Source of the DNA: a virus
Strand: one strand, 5' to 3'
Length of the DNA: 64,000 bases
IMG/VR virus record: IMGVR_UViG_3300025886_001957
Coordinates: 1 to 64,000 of that record
This document shows, in pieces, positions 26,001 through 34,764 of this stretch. The position numbers and the translations under genes were made by a program. The notes under the pieces are model-generated. The model was not told the DNA's origin. It searched no databases and saw only the letters and a program-made list of their open reading frames with translations. Each line of letters begins with the position of its first letter. Within the stretch, counting starts at the first letter, position 1.

Positions 26001-29000
26001 AACAATAGTATTTTCAATTGACAGTGTTCTATACGTAATAGTTGGTGCTGCATTAAACACAAACGCAGTACTTGGTCTAGTAACTGTACTAGAAGTTACT
26101 CCGTGAACTAATAACGCACTTTTGGCTTGATGTGTAATAATTTGGCCATGGTCAGTCACGGTAGTTAATCCAGATGAAGTAATACCAACTCCGGTGGTCA
26201 TTGCAAGAGCCCATACTTTTGTTTGAATAGCACTACCGCTTTCACATAAAAGTGCTGGAACAGTAAGACCAGTATCAGTTACACTTACTACTTCGTAAGG
26301 TGAATATTTGTCGTCACTGTGTAGTATATTAATTTGGCTACCATTCATTGGATAATGTGAAAAATCGTAAGCATGTACAGTAGTTGTGCCTACTTTGCCT
26401 TCATGTCCTACTGAAACAACTGCAATTGGATCACTGGTTATAACATCATCACTGTCATTTTTATTTGTAATATCATTTGCACTATCAGTAAATGTATTAG
26501 AAGTTACACTAAGATACAATACAGTATTGGCTCCGTCGGTTACAGAATATCGAAAAATACCTGAAGCATTAGTGCTAGCTTGTTCAAGTACATCATTAGC
26601 ATCAATGTTTGCAGCATTAAATTCTACAGTGGTAATAGTAACACGTTGATCGACTTGATGGAATTTTGCGGGTTGTATCATAGGCTGAAGTAGTGTACCG
26701 GCTAGAGGAACTTCATCGGGATCAGAACCTGCAGACACAAGTCCAAATGTACCATAGGAGTTATTACCAGTTAACGATCTAATCTGTGAACCATTGTTTG
26801 AAAAATATCCAATATGACAATAGTATGTAAACACACTTACTAGTTCTGCTAGAGCATTGTTTGTTGCAATCACACCATATCCGTTGTCGTTAATTTGAGT
26901 ATAGTCGTTAGCCAACATTGATTTATTGCCGCCGCCTTGTATTGTAATTAGTTCGTATGAACTATCAATAGGTGTATTATATCCTTGATATCCTGATCCA
27001 TCATTTTTTAATGGTCCACTTTTAGGATCAAGTACAAGTGTACAGCTTGAAATTAAATCCGCAGCACTATCGCCAAAATCTACAGCAGTTGAATCGTCGG
27101 GTACTGTGAAATCTTTAGTCACTGCACTCTGTTTATTTTTATAATCTTTAATTTGATTAACCTTGTATAGAAACCCTTGAATATAAAAACTACATGGTAC
27201 TTTTGGTTTGCGTTGTCCTAAAATACTGTCATCAGGTGCTTCGACTTCAATTTCAAAGTCACTTATTTTATCAACAATCACTGCTGGAATATTATAAGTA
27301 TATCCATCAATGAATTGCCCGCCCGCAAACGATTTTGTAGTTCCTTTTGATTGTGAAAAACTTGAACATGTTTGTGCATATGGAGATCTTGTTAAAATTT
27401 GTCCTGTTGGATCAAGTACCATCATAAATCCGCCATGTCGTTGACAAGTAATATTACGTACTAGCACAGCATCATTACACATAAACACATCCATTTGATT
27501 GTTATCTTTTGGATGACTTGATGCATCTGCAGGATTTGTTAAGTAATGATAGCCATAATATCCATCTACTTTAGTGCTGTCTGTAGGATTAATTCGTTGG
27601 TTAAATTCTGTACCAACATTGGCATGTCCAGCTGTGGCAGTTGTAATTCCGTCAATAGTTTTGTCTCTATAAAAATATGTATACGCATGAGGACTAGTAC
27701 TTCTGCCAGGTGCTGGTCTTACAATACAACGTCTAAATTCGTCACCTTTAATACTAACATTATCAGGTACTCTGATAGGAAATTGTTCTTCATAAATTCC
27801 AGATTCAACTCTAACTGAAATTTGTTTCTTTTTAACATTATTTCCGTATTCGATTTCTTCACCAATGATAAATTCTTTTACATCTAGTAGATTAACTTGA
27901 ATTGTATCGCGGTCCATTTGTGGAGCAGTATCAAGACCTTTAACATATGAAAAAACTTCACCTATTGCGCCTGAAGTTTTACCTCTTATCACTTTTCCTG
28001 GATATATGTCAATATTTGGAAATTGGGCATTTTGAGTTCCTGATTGGTCTGTATATTTGTTATCACCGCTAGTAACAAACAGTTTGTAATAATTATTTGA
28101 TTCTAAGTCTTGTACAGTTACTTCAGTTGAGTCGCCAACGTTGCCTGTGACTATTTCGATTATTTCATCAAATCGTTTACCTGCATATATATAATATTGA
28201 TTTGAGGCAAATCCTGATCCTAGTGCTGTTGCAAGTACAGCTAGTGTTTCAGTTTTTGCTTTTGTTATTCCTGCTACGGTTTCTGTAAGTTGTCCTCTAG
28301 AATCAATAGCAAATTCTGCAGAAGGACTACTAAAATATCTATATCCAGCATATTTTGTAAGTGTATTATGCGCAGATGCTGTAGTACTTGCACTAAGATC
28401 CAATCTAATAGCATCTAATATAGTGCCAGTATCACGTCGACATGTAGCTTCGGTATACACAAAGTTTGGATAAGTTGTATTAATATGAGTAATTACATTA
28501 TCAATAATAGTAGCTCGTGAACTTTTAATAGCATTAGCTACTGTGCCCCGTACTGTCTCAGTAGTTAGATCATATCCTACAACAAGTGCTCCGCCACCGC
28601 CGTCATTATCAATTGTAGTTGCAGTAGTTTTTACTCCTGAATTTTGATATGTAAGATCTTGTACATAAGGACCAATATCAATATCTGATGCCCGTTGTAT
28701 TAGCTCAGCTTTAATCATAGCTTTTGATATTGTTCTATATGCGTGTTTATTACTTCTTCCTTTTTTTCCTGGAGGCGAATTACTTTGTATATCATCGCCG
28801 TCTGTTGATACATATAAATTAGTAGTGCTTGAATGTGTCATATTATCAACATAAAACTTTGTAACAGCTTGCTTGTCGTCAGTTCCATTAGGTGTACCGT
28901 ATCCTTCAAGAGGCGCAGGATGATCATGTAAGTTAATAGCACCAGTTGCAGTATCGCCAGCAGCATTTAGATACAGAGAATCTCCGTAACCTTTGTTAAC

Positions 29001-29501
29001 TATTAAGTTATCTTCAGTTATTGATGCAAAATGCTTGTTATTATAGGCACTAATAAGTGCAGTTCTTTGAGTATTATCTAACATATTTGCTGCAATAACA
29101 TCAGAGTACGCTGCTGCATCACCAATTTTAAGTGGGTTACCAGTAGCCGGTCTTGGGTCATTAATTAATTTAGGATTTATTACTTTAGCAACTAATTTAT
29201 CACCTACTATTTCAAACAAAATTGTATTATCATTATTAGCTGAATCATTAGATTGTGCATCAGATACTAAGCTAAAGAAATCAATAGCTGATCCTGCTGA
29301 ATTAACCATCACAATCTTACCTTGGTTTCCTACTGTTGTTTCTGGAGTATCACTTAATGAAGTAAATTTAATTGAACCGCCGAGTCCAAATACAGCATAT
29401 ATTTCGTTAAAATTTTCATTTACTTTTTTAAATGATTGTCTAATACTATCTCCGGTGCCATCATTGCCTGCAGCACCAATATTAATCTCTTGCTTAGCCA
29501 T
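23073..29501 (-). CDS. Giant tail-fibre-like virion protein with cupredoxin domain, 2142 aa
   Basis: The protein has 2142 residues. The N-terminal module (NIGAAGNDGTGDSIRQSF) is shared with its small neighbour. A segment near 235 (NLYVSTDGDDIQ then YRTISKAMI) resembles the opening of pectate-lyase-like beta-helices found in tailspikes, followed by a long beta-rich region. Around residues 1245-1335 lies a cupredoxin-like domain with all four candidate type 1 copper ligands: His in AGHPFHIRV, then Cys, His and Met in YYYQCANHVGM. The last 130 residues (AENYLSDADYEPGTVLVFGG...) resemble the Peptidase_G2 intramolecular-chaperone domain that trims or trimerises fibres. It is probably the main receptor-interacting or adhesive structure of the late operon. 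Confidence 0.85.
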   Translation of the reverse strand: MAKQEINIGAAGNDGTGDSIRQSFKKVNENFNEIYAVFGLGGSIKFTSLSDTPETTVGNQGKIVMVNSAGSAIDFFSLVSDAQSNDSANNDNTILFEIVGDKLVAKVINPKLINDPRPATGNPLKIGDAAAYSDVIAANMLDNTQRTALISAYNNKHFASITEDNLIVNKGYGDSLYLNAAGDTATGAINLHDHPAPLEGYGTPNGTDDKQAVTKFYVDNMTHSSTTNLYVSTDGDDIQSNSPPGKKGRSNKHAYRTISKAMIKAELIQRASDIDIGPYVQDLTYQNSGVKTTATTIDNDGGGGALVVGYDLTTETVRGTVANAIKSSRATIIDNVITHINTTYPNFVYTEATCRRDTGTILDAIRLDLSASTTASAHNTLTKYAGYRYFSSPSAEFAIDSRGQLTETVAGITKAKTETLAVLATALGSGFASNQYYIYAGKRFDEIIEIVTGNVGDSTEVTVQDLESNNYYKLFVTSGDNKYTDQSGTQNAQFPNIDIYPGKVIRGKTSGAIGEVFSYVKGLDTAPQMDRDTIQVNLLDVKEFIIGEEIEYGNNVKKKQISVRVESGIYEEQFPIRVPDNVSIKGDEFRRCIVRPAPGRSTSPHAYTYFYRDKTIDGITTATAGHANVGTEFNQRINPTDSTKVDGYYGYHYLTNPADASSHPKDNNQMDVFMCNDAVLVRNITCQRHGGFMMVLDPTGQILTRSPYAQTCSSFSQSKGTTKSFAGGQFIDGYTYNIPAVIVDKISDFEIEVEAPDDSILGQRKPKVPCSFYIQGFLYKVNQIKDYKNKQSAVTKDFTVPDDSTAVDFGDSAADLISSCTLVLDPKSGPLKNDGSGYQGYNTPIDSSYELITIQGGGNKSMLANDYTQINDNGYGVIATNNALAELVSVFTYYCHIGYFSNNGSQIRSLTGNNSYGTFGLVSAGSDPDEVPLAGTLLQPMIQPAKFHQVDQRVTITTVEFNAANIDANDVLEQASTNASGIFRYSVTDGANTVLYLSVTSNTFTDSANDITNKNDSDDVITSDPIAVVSVGHEGKVGTTTVHAYDFSHYPMNGSQINILHSDDKYSPYEVVSVTDTGLTVPALLCESGSAIQTKVWALAMTTGVGITSSGLTTVTDHGQIITHQAKSALLVHGVTSSTVTRPSTAFVFNAAPTITYRTLSIENTIVSGINVANNALDSRMTFDSNYQYIPIPVDNDHGDIVVSSLSTNTDTTYASTSTTDKGYEIIGKPININVTNSGTAGYVLTGAVSGTNAAVTMKIGDTVNFTVDAAGHPFHIRVANGGADVSGPAATNQGTVSGVVSWSPEATGTYYYQCANHVGMIGTITVAARETLAGTNTRTLGATANDENIILTRRFTEDEKTRLLAGNDMEFAWEGAVFNVSNYHDAHVTTVANVSSISFFGGTVYRMTITTDVGFTTGNKIILAGETTTAVFPDGSEFYIQAVSGSNNLQFDLYNNEARTIPFIGSSDPNVTGQTTMRARVRGPNVSILTFTKSYDIIAGSNPTGLPAPVVSPTGRNVSIELGRPINDPFTVTVDISTCRATSHDFLDIGSGTYNETNYPDRIFGKPVNSTVTASEAIDEDGTSAKAQVQERNRGRAFFASTDQDGFFRVGRFFTVDQGTGSITFNAAIVLTNIDGIGFKRGVQVREFSTDTSFTNAQSDTVPTETAIEGYINKRLGWDRTGALTDPNDILAGGAVKASGGVMTGILAMGGNLITSVGTPVSNGDAANKSYVDAQTALYDTLEELTDTTMTSLAASDLLVYNADAAGSPPAPKWENATVGGDVTLTRSAANTITTAIATGVIVNDDVKSDAAIAQSKLDLNNATTSVKGIASFGSGDFAVSSGAVSIKPLGVSNAQLAGSIANGKLTNSTITLQAGGAGSTTAVALGGTMNFNGTPAEIEVTESGGTITIGISSSFNPASSTVEVTARNTHADSHFVNFTANATGDLGLFTDDGFKYQPDTNTLTLENIIINAGGDITPRTNQSSGNSGSSLGASGNKWLAVYAETFHGTATNAQYADLAENYLSDADYEPGTVLVFGGDREVTICDSKGDRRAAGVVTTNPAHLMNSALQGEFVIGLALQGRVPCKVLGNVVKGDLLVTSAIPGYAIVDNEAKIGTVLGKSLENKTDDARGVVEIVIGRV

Positions 29502-29512
29502 TTAATTATCCT

Positions 29513-29869
29513 TTACCATTGCGGTACTAAATTATCCATATCAAAGTTTACACTTACACCACATCCGCAACTTGACTGTGCGTTAGGGTTATTAATTTCA
29601 AAATTTGATCCTACTATTGTAGTTACATAATCAACTTCGGTGCCAACTAAAAACATTATACTTGAAGCATTAACTATAAACGAACAGTTGTTGTCAGTTT
29701 TAAATACTTCGTCATGTTTATCTAAATCAGCCGGAGTTTTAACTAATCCCCAATCGTATTCAAATCCTGCACATCCGCCACCTTTTAGGTTTAAACTTAC
29801 TCCATAACAATCATTATTATCACAAAGTGTGTCTATTTGTTTTTTTGCTGCTTCTGTTAGTGTAATCAT
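29513..29869 (-). CDS. iscA: IscA/HesB-type iron-sulfur cluster carrier
   Basis: The protein has 118 residues. A-type carrier features are present: LTEAAKKQIDTL at the start, Cys in LKGGGCAGFEYD (about 32-37) and the C-terminal CGC in QSSCGCGVSV. These three Cys bind iron or a 2Fe-2S cluster. Similar genes occur in marine T4-like phages. It could serve the phage 7Fe ferredoxin. It lies directly upstream of the giant fibre gene on the same strand, under its own late-type promoter, so delivery of Fe-S during virion production is possible. Confidence 0.9.
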   Translation of the reverse strand: MITLTEAAKKQIDTLCDNNDCYGVSLNLKGGGCAGFEYDWGLVKTPADLDKHDEVFKTDNNCSFIVNASSIMFLVGTEVDYVTTIVGSNFEINNPNAQSSCGCGVSVNFDMDNLVPQW

Positions 29870-29885
29870 TTACTTTCCTCTCTAA

Positions 29886-29893
29886 TATTTATC
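29886..29893 (-). promoter_or_regulatory. Late-type promoter GATAAATA
   Basis: GATAAATA lies 16 bases before the iscA-like ATG at 29869, followed by AGAGGAAAG as ribosome site. Confidence 0.6.
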
Positions 29894-29926
29894 CATAGGT
29901 TTTATAATCTTAATGTAAATATAGTT

Positions 29927-30214
29927 ATGTTTATAAAAGAATACACCATTGATACCTGGCATCTAAGAAAATCAAAATTAGGAAATCAACATACATATTG
30001 TCGTAAAAAGACTATGGTAGTGTTATGTTGTGATAATTGTGATACTGAATTTACTCGACCAAAAGGCGATATGTCACCTGTTAGACTAAATGATAACTAT
30101 TTTCATGTATGTAAAGATTGTGATGTTAAAAAATTTGCACAGAAAAAAGGAGTTGACAAAAGAAAAATATGGAAAATGTCAGCTAGTTCAGATCTGCCTA
30201 TCAGCAAGTTTTAA
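29927..30214 (+). CDS. Zinc-finger protein on the plus strand, 95 aa
   Basis: The protein has 95 residues. CCDNCDTEF followed by HVCKDCDVKKF forms a four-Cys zinc site (CxxC...CxxC) resembling the recombination endonuclease VII or HNH-associated ribbon, but no catalytic HNH residues follow. It is an isolated plus-strand gene between a late minus promoter and a converging methyltransferase gene (27-base tail overlap). It could be a DNA- or RNA-binding regulator. No ribosome site is evident close to the ATG, so the start is less certain. Confidence 0.6.
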   Translation: MFIKEYTIDTWHLRKSKLGNQHTYCRKKTMVVLCCDNCDTEFTRPKGDMSPVRLNDNYFHVCKDCDVKKFAQKKGVDKRKIWKMSASSDLPISKF

Positions 30215-31450
30215 CATAAAGTCGTCAATTTTAGTAACTGTATCATCATTACTTAAAATGCTGTCTAGACGATTAATATCAACTAGTTCAGGATGAACAT
30301 ACCAGTCTTCGAATGGAGAATTTTCAACGGGCGAAACATTTGAGATTACACGCTGGTATCCTTTTGATTCTAATACAACTTTTGCTTGATGCTGCCATTG
30401 TCCTTTTGGATCAACATATTCGTCATGTTCGTAAGTTATCACTCTAAATTTATAATCATCAAATGGTATACGAAGCATACAATTAAAAGTATTTTCAGCA
30501 GGCTCAATATCTAATTGTAAGTAGTCAATAATATTAGTGCTATAGTTATCTTTAAGTAGTTGTGCATAATCAATCGTAAGTGCATTGGCTAACAAACATT
30601 TATTTTTACGAGTATTATTATAATCAGTTACAAAATGTTCTTGAAATTCAATGCCTATTCCACTCCATCCTCGTTGTTCTAACAAATAAGTATTATTGCA
30701 TTTAATAGGCATTGCTGATCCTATTTCAAGATAGGTTCCGTTGTACTTTCCATTTAGCATATACAATACAAACATGTCCTGATATACTTGTGCATAATTT
30801 TGTACTATTTTATCACTGTCTTTGAATTTAAATTTTAGCCTATCGTGATAATCATTCAAATACTGTTTAACTGATTTACTATCCGGGCCATGACCAAGTT
30901 GTTGCCTATTACGTACACAAGCATGATAGTAACTATTGTGCATAAGTGTATGTTCTTTTTCTAATAGGTGTGTAAAAATATCTCGACTTAGTTGTCCTTT
31001 TCCAATCCAATATGCTGCTACAGCTTTTTGGAATGTAATACCATAACGTCCAGGATATACACACGGTATAGATAGCGGAGATAAACTAAAATTACATATA
31101 TTTTCTGCCATTACACACCAATAATAGCTTTGCTGATGATCATTTAATTTTTCATATAATTTACTAATTAAAAAATAAGCTTCAGGTCGGCGCGGATCTG
31201 TGTCAATAGCCGAAAGCAGAAATGATTTTTCAGCAGTAGGACGCTTGCCTAATTTTTCATAACACATTTGACACATTATAAGTGCAATATATATTTGACT
31301 ATTGTCATTTGAATACTCAGCTACTTTTTGATAAAATAACGAAGCTGGAGCAAAAAGTTGTTGATTATAATATGCATGTGCAAGTTCTAGTTTAGAATCA
31401 CAGTTGTCCATATCTTTAAAATATTTTTGTGTAAGTGTATCAATGTCCAT
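30188..31450 (-). CDS. FkbM-family methyltransferase with TPR-like N-terminus
   Basis: The protein has about 420 residues from the ATG at 31450. I preferred this to an upstream TTG at 31465. The N-terminal 180 residues hold TPR-like helices (LFYQKVAEYSNDNSQIYIAL, PEAYFLISKLYEKLNDHQQS). The C-terminal part is an FkbM-type SAM methyltransferase: QDMFVLYMLNGKYNGTYLEIG with the glycine-rich SAM loop, then WSGIGIEFQ and IDYLQLDIEPAEN. FkbM enzymes usually O-methylate sugars or hydroxy groups on glycans. It overlaps the GH130-like gene by 11 bases, suggesting joint glycan modification. Confidence 0.82.
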   Translation of the reverse strand: MDIDTLTQKYFKDMDNCDSKLELAHAYYNQQLFAPASLFYQKVAEYSNDNSQIYIALIMCQMCYEKLGKRPTAEKSFLLSAIDTDPRRPEAYFLISKLYEKLNDHQQSYYWCVMAENICNFSLSPLSIPCVYPGRYGITFQKAVAAYWIGKGQLSRDIFTHLLEKEHTLMHNSYYHACVRNRQQLGHGPDSKSVKQYLNDYHDRLKFKFKDSDKIVQNYAQVYQDMFVLYMLNGKYNGTYLEIGSAMPIKCNNTYLLEQRGWSGIGIEFQEHFVTDYNNTRKNKCLLANALTIDYAQLLKDNYSTNIIDYLQLDIEPAENTFNCMLRIPFDDYKFRVITYEHDEYVDPKGQWQHQAKVVLESKGYQRVISNVSPVENSPFEDWYVHPELVDINRLDSILSNDDTVTKIDDFMLKLADRQI

Positions 31451-32423
31451 GTATAAAACTTTCAAATTTAGTTATTGGTAATTTTAAAACATATCCAGTA
31501 AGATCAGTTTGTCCAAATGAAATATATACATCTTGATCAAGTTTACACAATCCACATGCAAATTCAACTAATGAATCGGTAAATGTAAATCTTTTAGAGT
31601 GTGTTACAAGATTCCATGACTTATCCCAGACTATAAATTTATGATAGTATAGTAGATCGCGTTTATTAAGTTCAGTAGCAACTGGTACTGATTCGTGTAT
31701 AATACCATAATAGTAATTGTTATGTTCTATTATTTGTCCGCCGCCACGCCAATCATAATCCATTGGATAATAACTGCCCATATGTACATTTTCACAATAT
31801 GAAGCTGTTTGATCAGTTTTAACAATTTGTACAGGGTTTGACCACTTAACAAAATGATAAGGCATGTGTAAAATAGGCATCCAATTTTTTTCACAATATG
31901 AATCTTCATTGCTGGGCAACGGTATACGCACTCTGCTTATTTCAACACATTCGTCATTATCAAATTCAACTTCAGACATTTCAATTCTAGCAACGCCGTT
32001 GGTGGTTGTATCTCGACGAGTACCACACAGATAACTTTTATTATTCCAAAATACCAATCTAGCATCTTCGAGCCCTATAAATTGCCATAATGGTTCAACA
32101 TCGTTTGCTGAAGTATCTACTAAAAAGTAATCTTCGATAGTAAGATTGTTGTTTAATTTGCAAATATAATTATGTGTGGTAAAAATATTTTCATCTTCTT
32201 TATTACATAGTACATTTTTACCAAGTATATGATGAAAACGATCATTTTCAGCATGAAAAAGTGTATGACTCATATTGCGTAGACACATATACAGTTCGCC
32301 ATTTTTCTCAGCAATTGACGGATTAGTTAATGCTGGGAATGATAAATCGTCTGCAGGAATTATGATTGGCTTAACTACTCCGTTATTATTAATAGCGTAG
32401 TCAACTAGTCTTGATATATTCAA
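31440..32423 (-). CDS. GH130-like beta-propeller glycan enzyme
   Basis: The protein has 327 residues with a TTG start at 32423 (GGAAAA 12 bases upstream; the next ATG is more than 40 codons inside). It shows the repeated blade pattern of a five-bladed propeller: TNPSIAEKNGELYMCLR, IGLEDARLVFWNNKSYLCGT, NWMPI and RGGGQIIEHNNYYYGI. These match the Asp/Arg and GG signatures of GH130-type mannoside phosphorylases and related enzymes. The exact substrate cannot be told. It is paired with a methyltransferase and lies near a glycosyltransferase, pointing to glycan processing. Confidence 0.7.
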   Translation of the reverse strand: MNISRLVDYAINNNGVVKPIIIPADDLSFPALTNPSIAEKNGELYMCLRNMSHTLFHAENDRFHHILGKNVLCNKEDENIFTTHNYICKLNNNLTIEDYFLVDTSANDVEPLWQFIGLEDARLVFWNNKSYLCGTRRDTTTNGVARIEMSEVEFDNDECVEISRVRIPLPSNEDSYCEKNWMPILHMPYHFVKWSNPVQIVKTDQTASYCENVHMGSYYPMDYDWRGGGQIIEHNNYYYGIIHESVPVATELNKRDLLYYHKFIVWDKSWNLVTHSKRFTFTDSLVEFACGLCKLDQDVYISFGQTDLTGYVLKLPITKFESFIHGH

Positions 32424-32428
32424 TTTTT

Positions 32429-32593
32429 TTAATCTTTTTTCCAGATAGTCCAGGCACCATATGCAATTGCTGCATATGCAATAAGTTTAGTTAATGGTGA
32501 AAAAATAATTATAGCGGCGCCAGCAGCGACCATGATTACGCCGTCAATTGTTGATCGTTCAGCGAGGCGCTGGCTTATCCAATTTTTGATCAT
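32429..32593 (-). CDS. Small membrane protein, 54 aa
   Basis: The protein has 54 residues: a charged N-terminus (ISQRLAERSTIDG) and one or two hydrophobic helices (VIMVAAGAAIIIFSPLTKLIAYAAIAYGAW). It overlaps the upstream gene by 35 bases. From memory, such proteins recur in marine T4-like phages. The function is unknown. Confidence 0.65.
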   Translation of the reverse strand: MIKNWISQRLAERSTIDGVIMVAAGAAIIIFSPLTKLIAYAAIAYGAWTIWKKD

Positions 32594-32840
32594 TAGTTAA
32601 TCTCCTAATTCTTTTATCGTGCTCGTATACACTAGTTTCTAGTCTACGTAATTTATGTTCAATTCCGTTTACATATGCTTGAGTTGGTATCTGACGCTCT
32701 TGTCCATCTTCACCTAACATTGTAAATGAATCTACACCTTGACCTTTTAATCCTCCTAAAACTCTATTAGGATTTTTTTCTTGTATCGCCGGTTTGGGCT
32801 GGTTTTGTGCTGCATACATTTTTTTAATAAAATTGTTCAT
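32559..32840 (-). CDS. Hypothetical protein, 93 aa
   Basis: The protein has 93 residues: a disordered N-terminal half, then NGIEHKLRRLETSVYEHDKRIRR, a likely coiled coil. CATAAATA ends four bases before the ATG, near the spacing expected for a leaderless late message. The family is not identified. Confidence 0.6.
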   Translation of the reverse strand: MNNFIKKMYAAQNQPKPAIQEKNPNRVLGGLKGQGVDSFTMLGEDGQERQIPTQAYVNGIEHKLRRLETSVYEHDKRIRRLTNDQKLDKPAPR

Positions 32841-32844
32841 AATG

Positions 32845-32852
32845 TATTTATG
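32845..32852 (-). promoter_or_regulatory. Late-type promoter CATAAATA (near-leaderless spacing)
   Basis: CATAAATA lies four bases before the ATG at 32840 and overlaps the uvdE stop region. It is one of several late motifs placed directly on a start codon. Confidence 0.45.
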
Positions 32853-33876
32853 CTGCTAATGATTCCTGTGTTAAACTATAGAGTTGACCACTTGCTAAAT
32901 TCTTACATTTTGCTTCGACCATAATGTCAGCCCAGTCCCAATGTGACAATGCCCACCGGTTACATGCATCATTCCAGCAGTAGTCTGAATGAGCTCTAAG
33001 TTTTTGTTTTTTGTAGCCTTGCTCTAGTAGAGTAGTCATATCAGGCATAGTGTTTTCACTATGTCCTTCTAAGTACTCAGGACGACAAAGGCTGTAATGC
33101 ATAGCAGGACGCACGCCACGCCAACTATCAATAATGCGATTGATTCTTTTGTCATTTGCTTTTATATACTCTCCTGTATTTACCCAGTGATGATGTATGT
33201 CTAATACCAATGCACAATGATCTGCAAGTTCGAGACTTGCTTCGAGACCCCATTTGTTTTCGTCGTTTTCGATTGTAATACAGTTACGTGCTTCAGGAGA
33301 CAAACGAGGAAGTACATCTTTAATACCTTGCGGGCCTTTTCTGCCACTAATATGTACATTACATTTAAAGTCTTGCCATTGTTGACCGTAGCCCATCCAG
33401 CGAAGTAAGTTAACATGGTATTCAAATTCTTCAATTGAACGTTCTACGATTTCTGGATTATCTGAAGCAAGGACTGTAAATTGGCCTGGGTGCATGGAGA
33501 GTCGAACATCGAGTGCTCTTGCTGCTTCTCCGACTTTTGCATATTCTCTTTCACAGTATGCCACCACGTCAGGCCGAGACCAAAAATACTTCCAGCTAGA
33601 CTCGGTAGCACATGGAAGTTGATTACTACCCAATCGGACCATTCTAAGTTCAAACGGAAGACTTCCAACATACTCGACCAATCTCTTTGCTGCCGCAGCG
33701 TTGTGAACCATAATGTCCCACAATCTTTCTTCTGCAACATCTCTACTTTGTCTATTTAGCCAAGCAACAGTAGTACACTTTTCTGTAAGTGGACGTTGTA
33801 GTTCTTCAAGTACTTTTTTCTTCTGGGTCTGATTATGATGCATGTACTTACATGCAAAGCCTATACGTTTAATCAT
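32848..33876 (-). CDS. uvdE: UV damage endonuclease UvdE/UvsE-like
   Basis: The protein has 342 residues with a TIM-barrel repair nuclease fold. Family blocks include RMVRLGSNQLPCA, RLSMHPGQFTVLAS near 143-156, ITIENDENKWG near 221, DIHHHW near 247 and LRAHSDYCW near 305, which supply the metal-binding His, Glu and Asp residues. It nicks 5' of UV photoproducts and starts alternative excision repair, useful for phages in surface water. It overlaps the DHOD-like gene by eight bases. Confidence 0.92.
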   Translation of the reverse strand: MIKRIGFACKYMHHNQTQKKKVLEELQRPLTEKCTTVAWLNRQSRDVAEERLWDIMVHNAAAAKRLVEYVGSLPFELRMVRLGSNQLPCATESSWKYFWSRPDVVAYCEREYAKVGEAARALDVRLSMHPGQFTVLASDNPEIVERSIEEFEYHVNLLRWMGYGQQWQDFKCNVHISGRKGPQGIKDVLPRLSPEARNCITIENDENKWGLEASLELADHCALVLDIHHHWVNTGEYIKANDKRINRIIDSWRGVRPAMHYSLCRPEYLEGHSENTMPDMTTLLEQGYKKQKLRAHSDYCWNDACNRWALSHWDWADIMVEAKCKNLASGQLYSLTQESLAA

Positions 33877-34555
33877 TTATTATGCCTTTTATTTTCCATG
33901 GTGTAAAACATACACTGCCTAAACTGATATGATGTGCGCCTGCATTTATATAATCTTGTGCATCTTGTTTGCACGTTACTCCTCCACCGGCAATAACTTG
34001 TACATGTGGATGTGTTTGTTTAATGTAAGTAATTATCTTCATTGTATATGGTACCAGTACTTTGCCACTAAGTCCGCCTTTGGATGTTTGTAATGTATTA
34101 CTTGCATGTATAGTATTATAGCCTGATTCTATTAATTTGTCAACTAGTTTTTCGTCTGCTATAGGAGATATTTTAGCAATACACCATTTACGTTTAGAAC
34201 TATTAAATATATTAAATCCAGGTAATAACTGATCAACCTGCTTGTCTAAGTTAGGACAACTAATGTTTATTTCAACACTAGTATCAGATGGTATAAAACT
34301 TTCAAATGTATACCAATCATTTTTATCTATTGCAGCTAGGCTCATTATATTATTATGGCTATGCTGTGTAATTGCATGAAGTATACCTTTGTTACGCAAT
34401 CCTATTTTATTGCGCCATCCTGTTTTAGTGTAACGTAGGGTTTTAGCTATTTGTTTATATAGTCCGGGTCTTGGTTGTACAGTCCAACTACCAGTAACAC
34501 TAATAGCATTTTTAAATTTTAAGTAATTTCCAAATGGGGCTGATATAAAATACAT
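33869..34555 (-). CDS. Dihydroorotate dehydrogenase-like flavin TIM barrel
   Basis: The protein has 228 residues. DHOD-family motifs are present: SVEINISCPN near 92-101, KISPIADEKLVDKLIESGYN near 130, GGLSGK near 161 and VIAGGGVTCKQDA near 190, which form FMN phosphate and orotate contacts. At 228 residues it is clearly shorter than class 1 or 2 DHODs (about 300-340), lacking part of the N-terminal barrel, so activity is uncertain. It sits between uvdE and a phosphoesterase. Confidence 0.8.
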   Translation of the reverse strand: MYFISAPFGNYLKFKNAISVTGSWTVQPRPGLYKQIAKTLRYTKTGWRNKIGLRNKGILHAITQHSHNNIMSLAAIDKNDWYTFESFIPSDTSVEINISCPNLDKQVDQLLPGFNIFNSSKRKWCIAKISPIADEKLVDKLIESGYNTIHASNTLQTSKGGLSGKVLVPYTMKIITYIKQTHPHVQVIAGGGVTCKQDAQDYINAGAHHISLGSVCFTPWKIKGIIND

Positions 34556-34557
34556 TT

Positions 34558-34764
34558 TTAATTTTTCTCAAGACCTGCAATATATCCATCCAATGGTAAA
34601 ATAGTTACAGTATGATGCATACGGCCTTCTTCCCACATTTCGCAGGCTTCAAGGCCTGCTGCATCTGCTTTTTCTTTTGTGGTGTAGACACCGACAATTT
34701 TATATGGATTGTCGGTGACTAGGTTTGTTACCTGCACAATAAACATGTTTACTGTTTCATTCAT
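34558..34764 (-). CDS. Small conserved hypothetical protein, 68 aa
   Basis: The protein has 68 residues. The pattern KIVGVYTTKEKADAAGLEACE then W resembles the small protein at 11850-12116, so these may be copies of one small alpha/beta fold. It overlaps the phosphoesterase stop by eight bases. The function is unknown. Confidence 0.6.
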   Translation of the reverse strand: MNETVNMFIVQVTNLVTDNPYKIVGVYTTKEKADAAGLEACEMWEEGRMHHTVTILPLDGYIAGLEKN

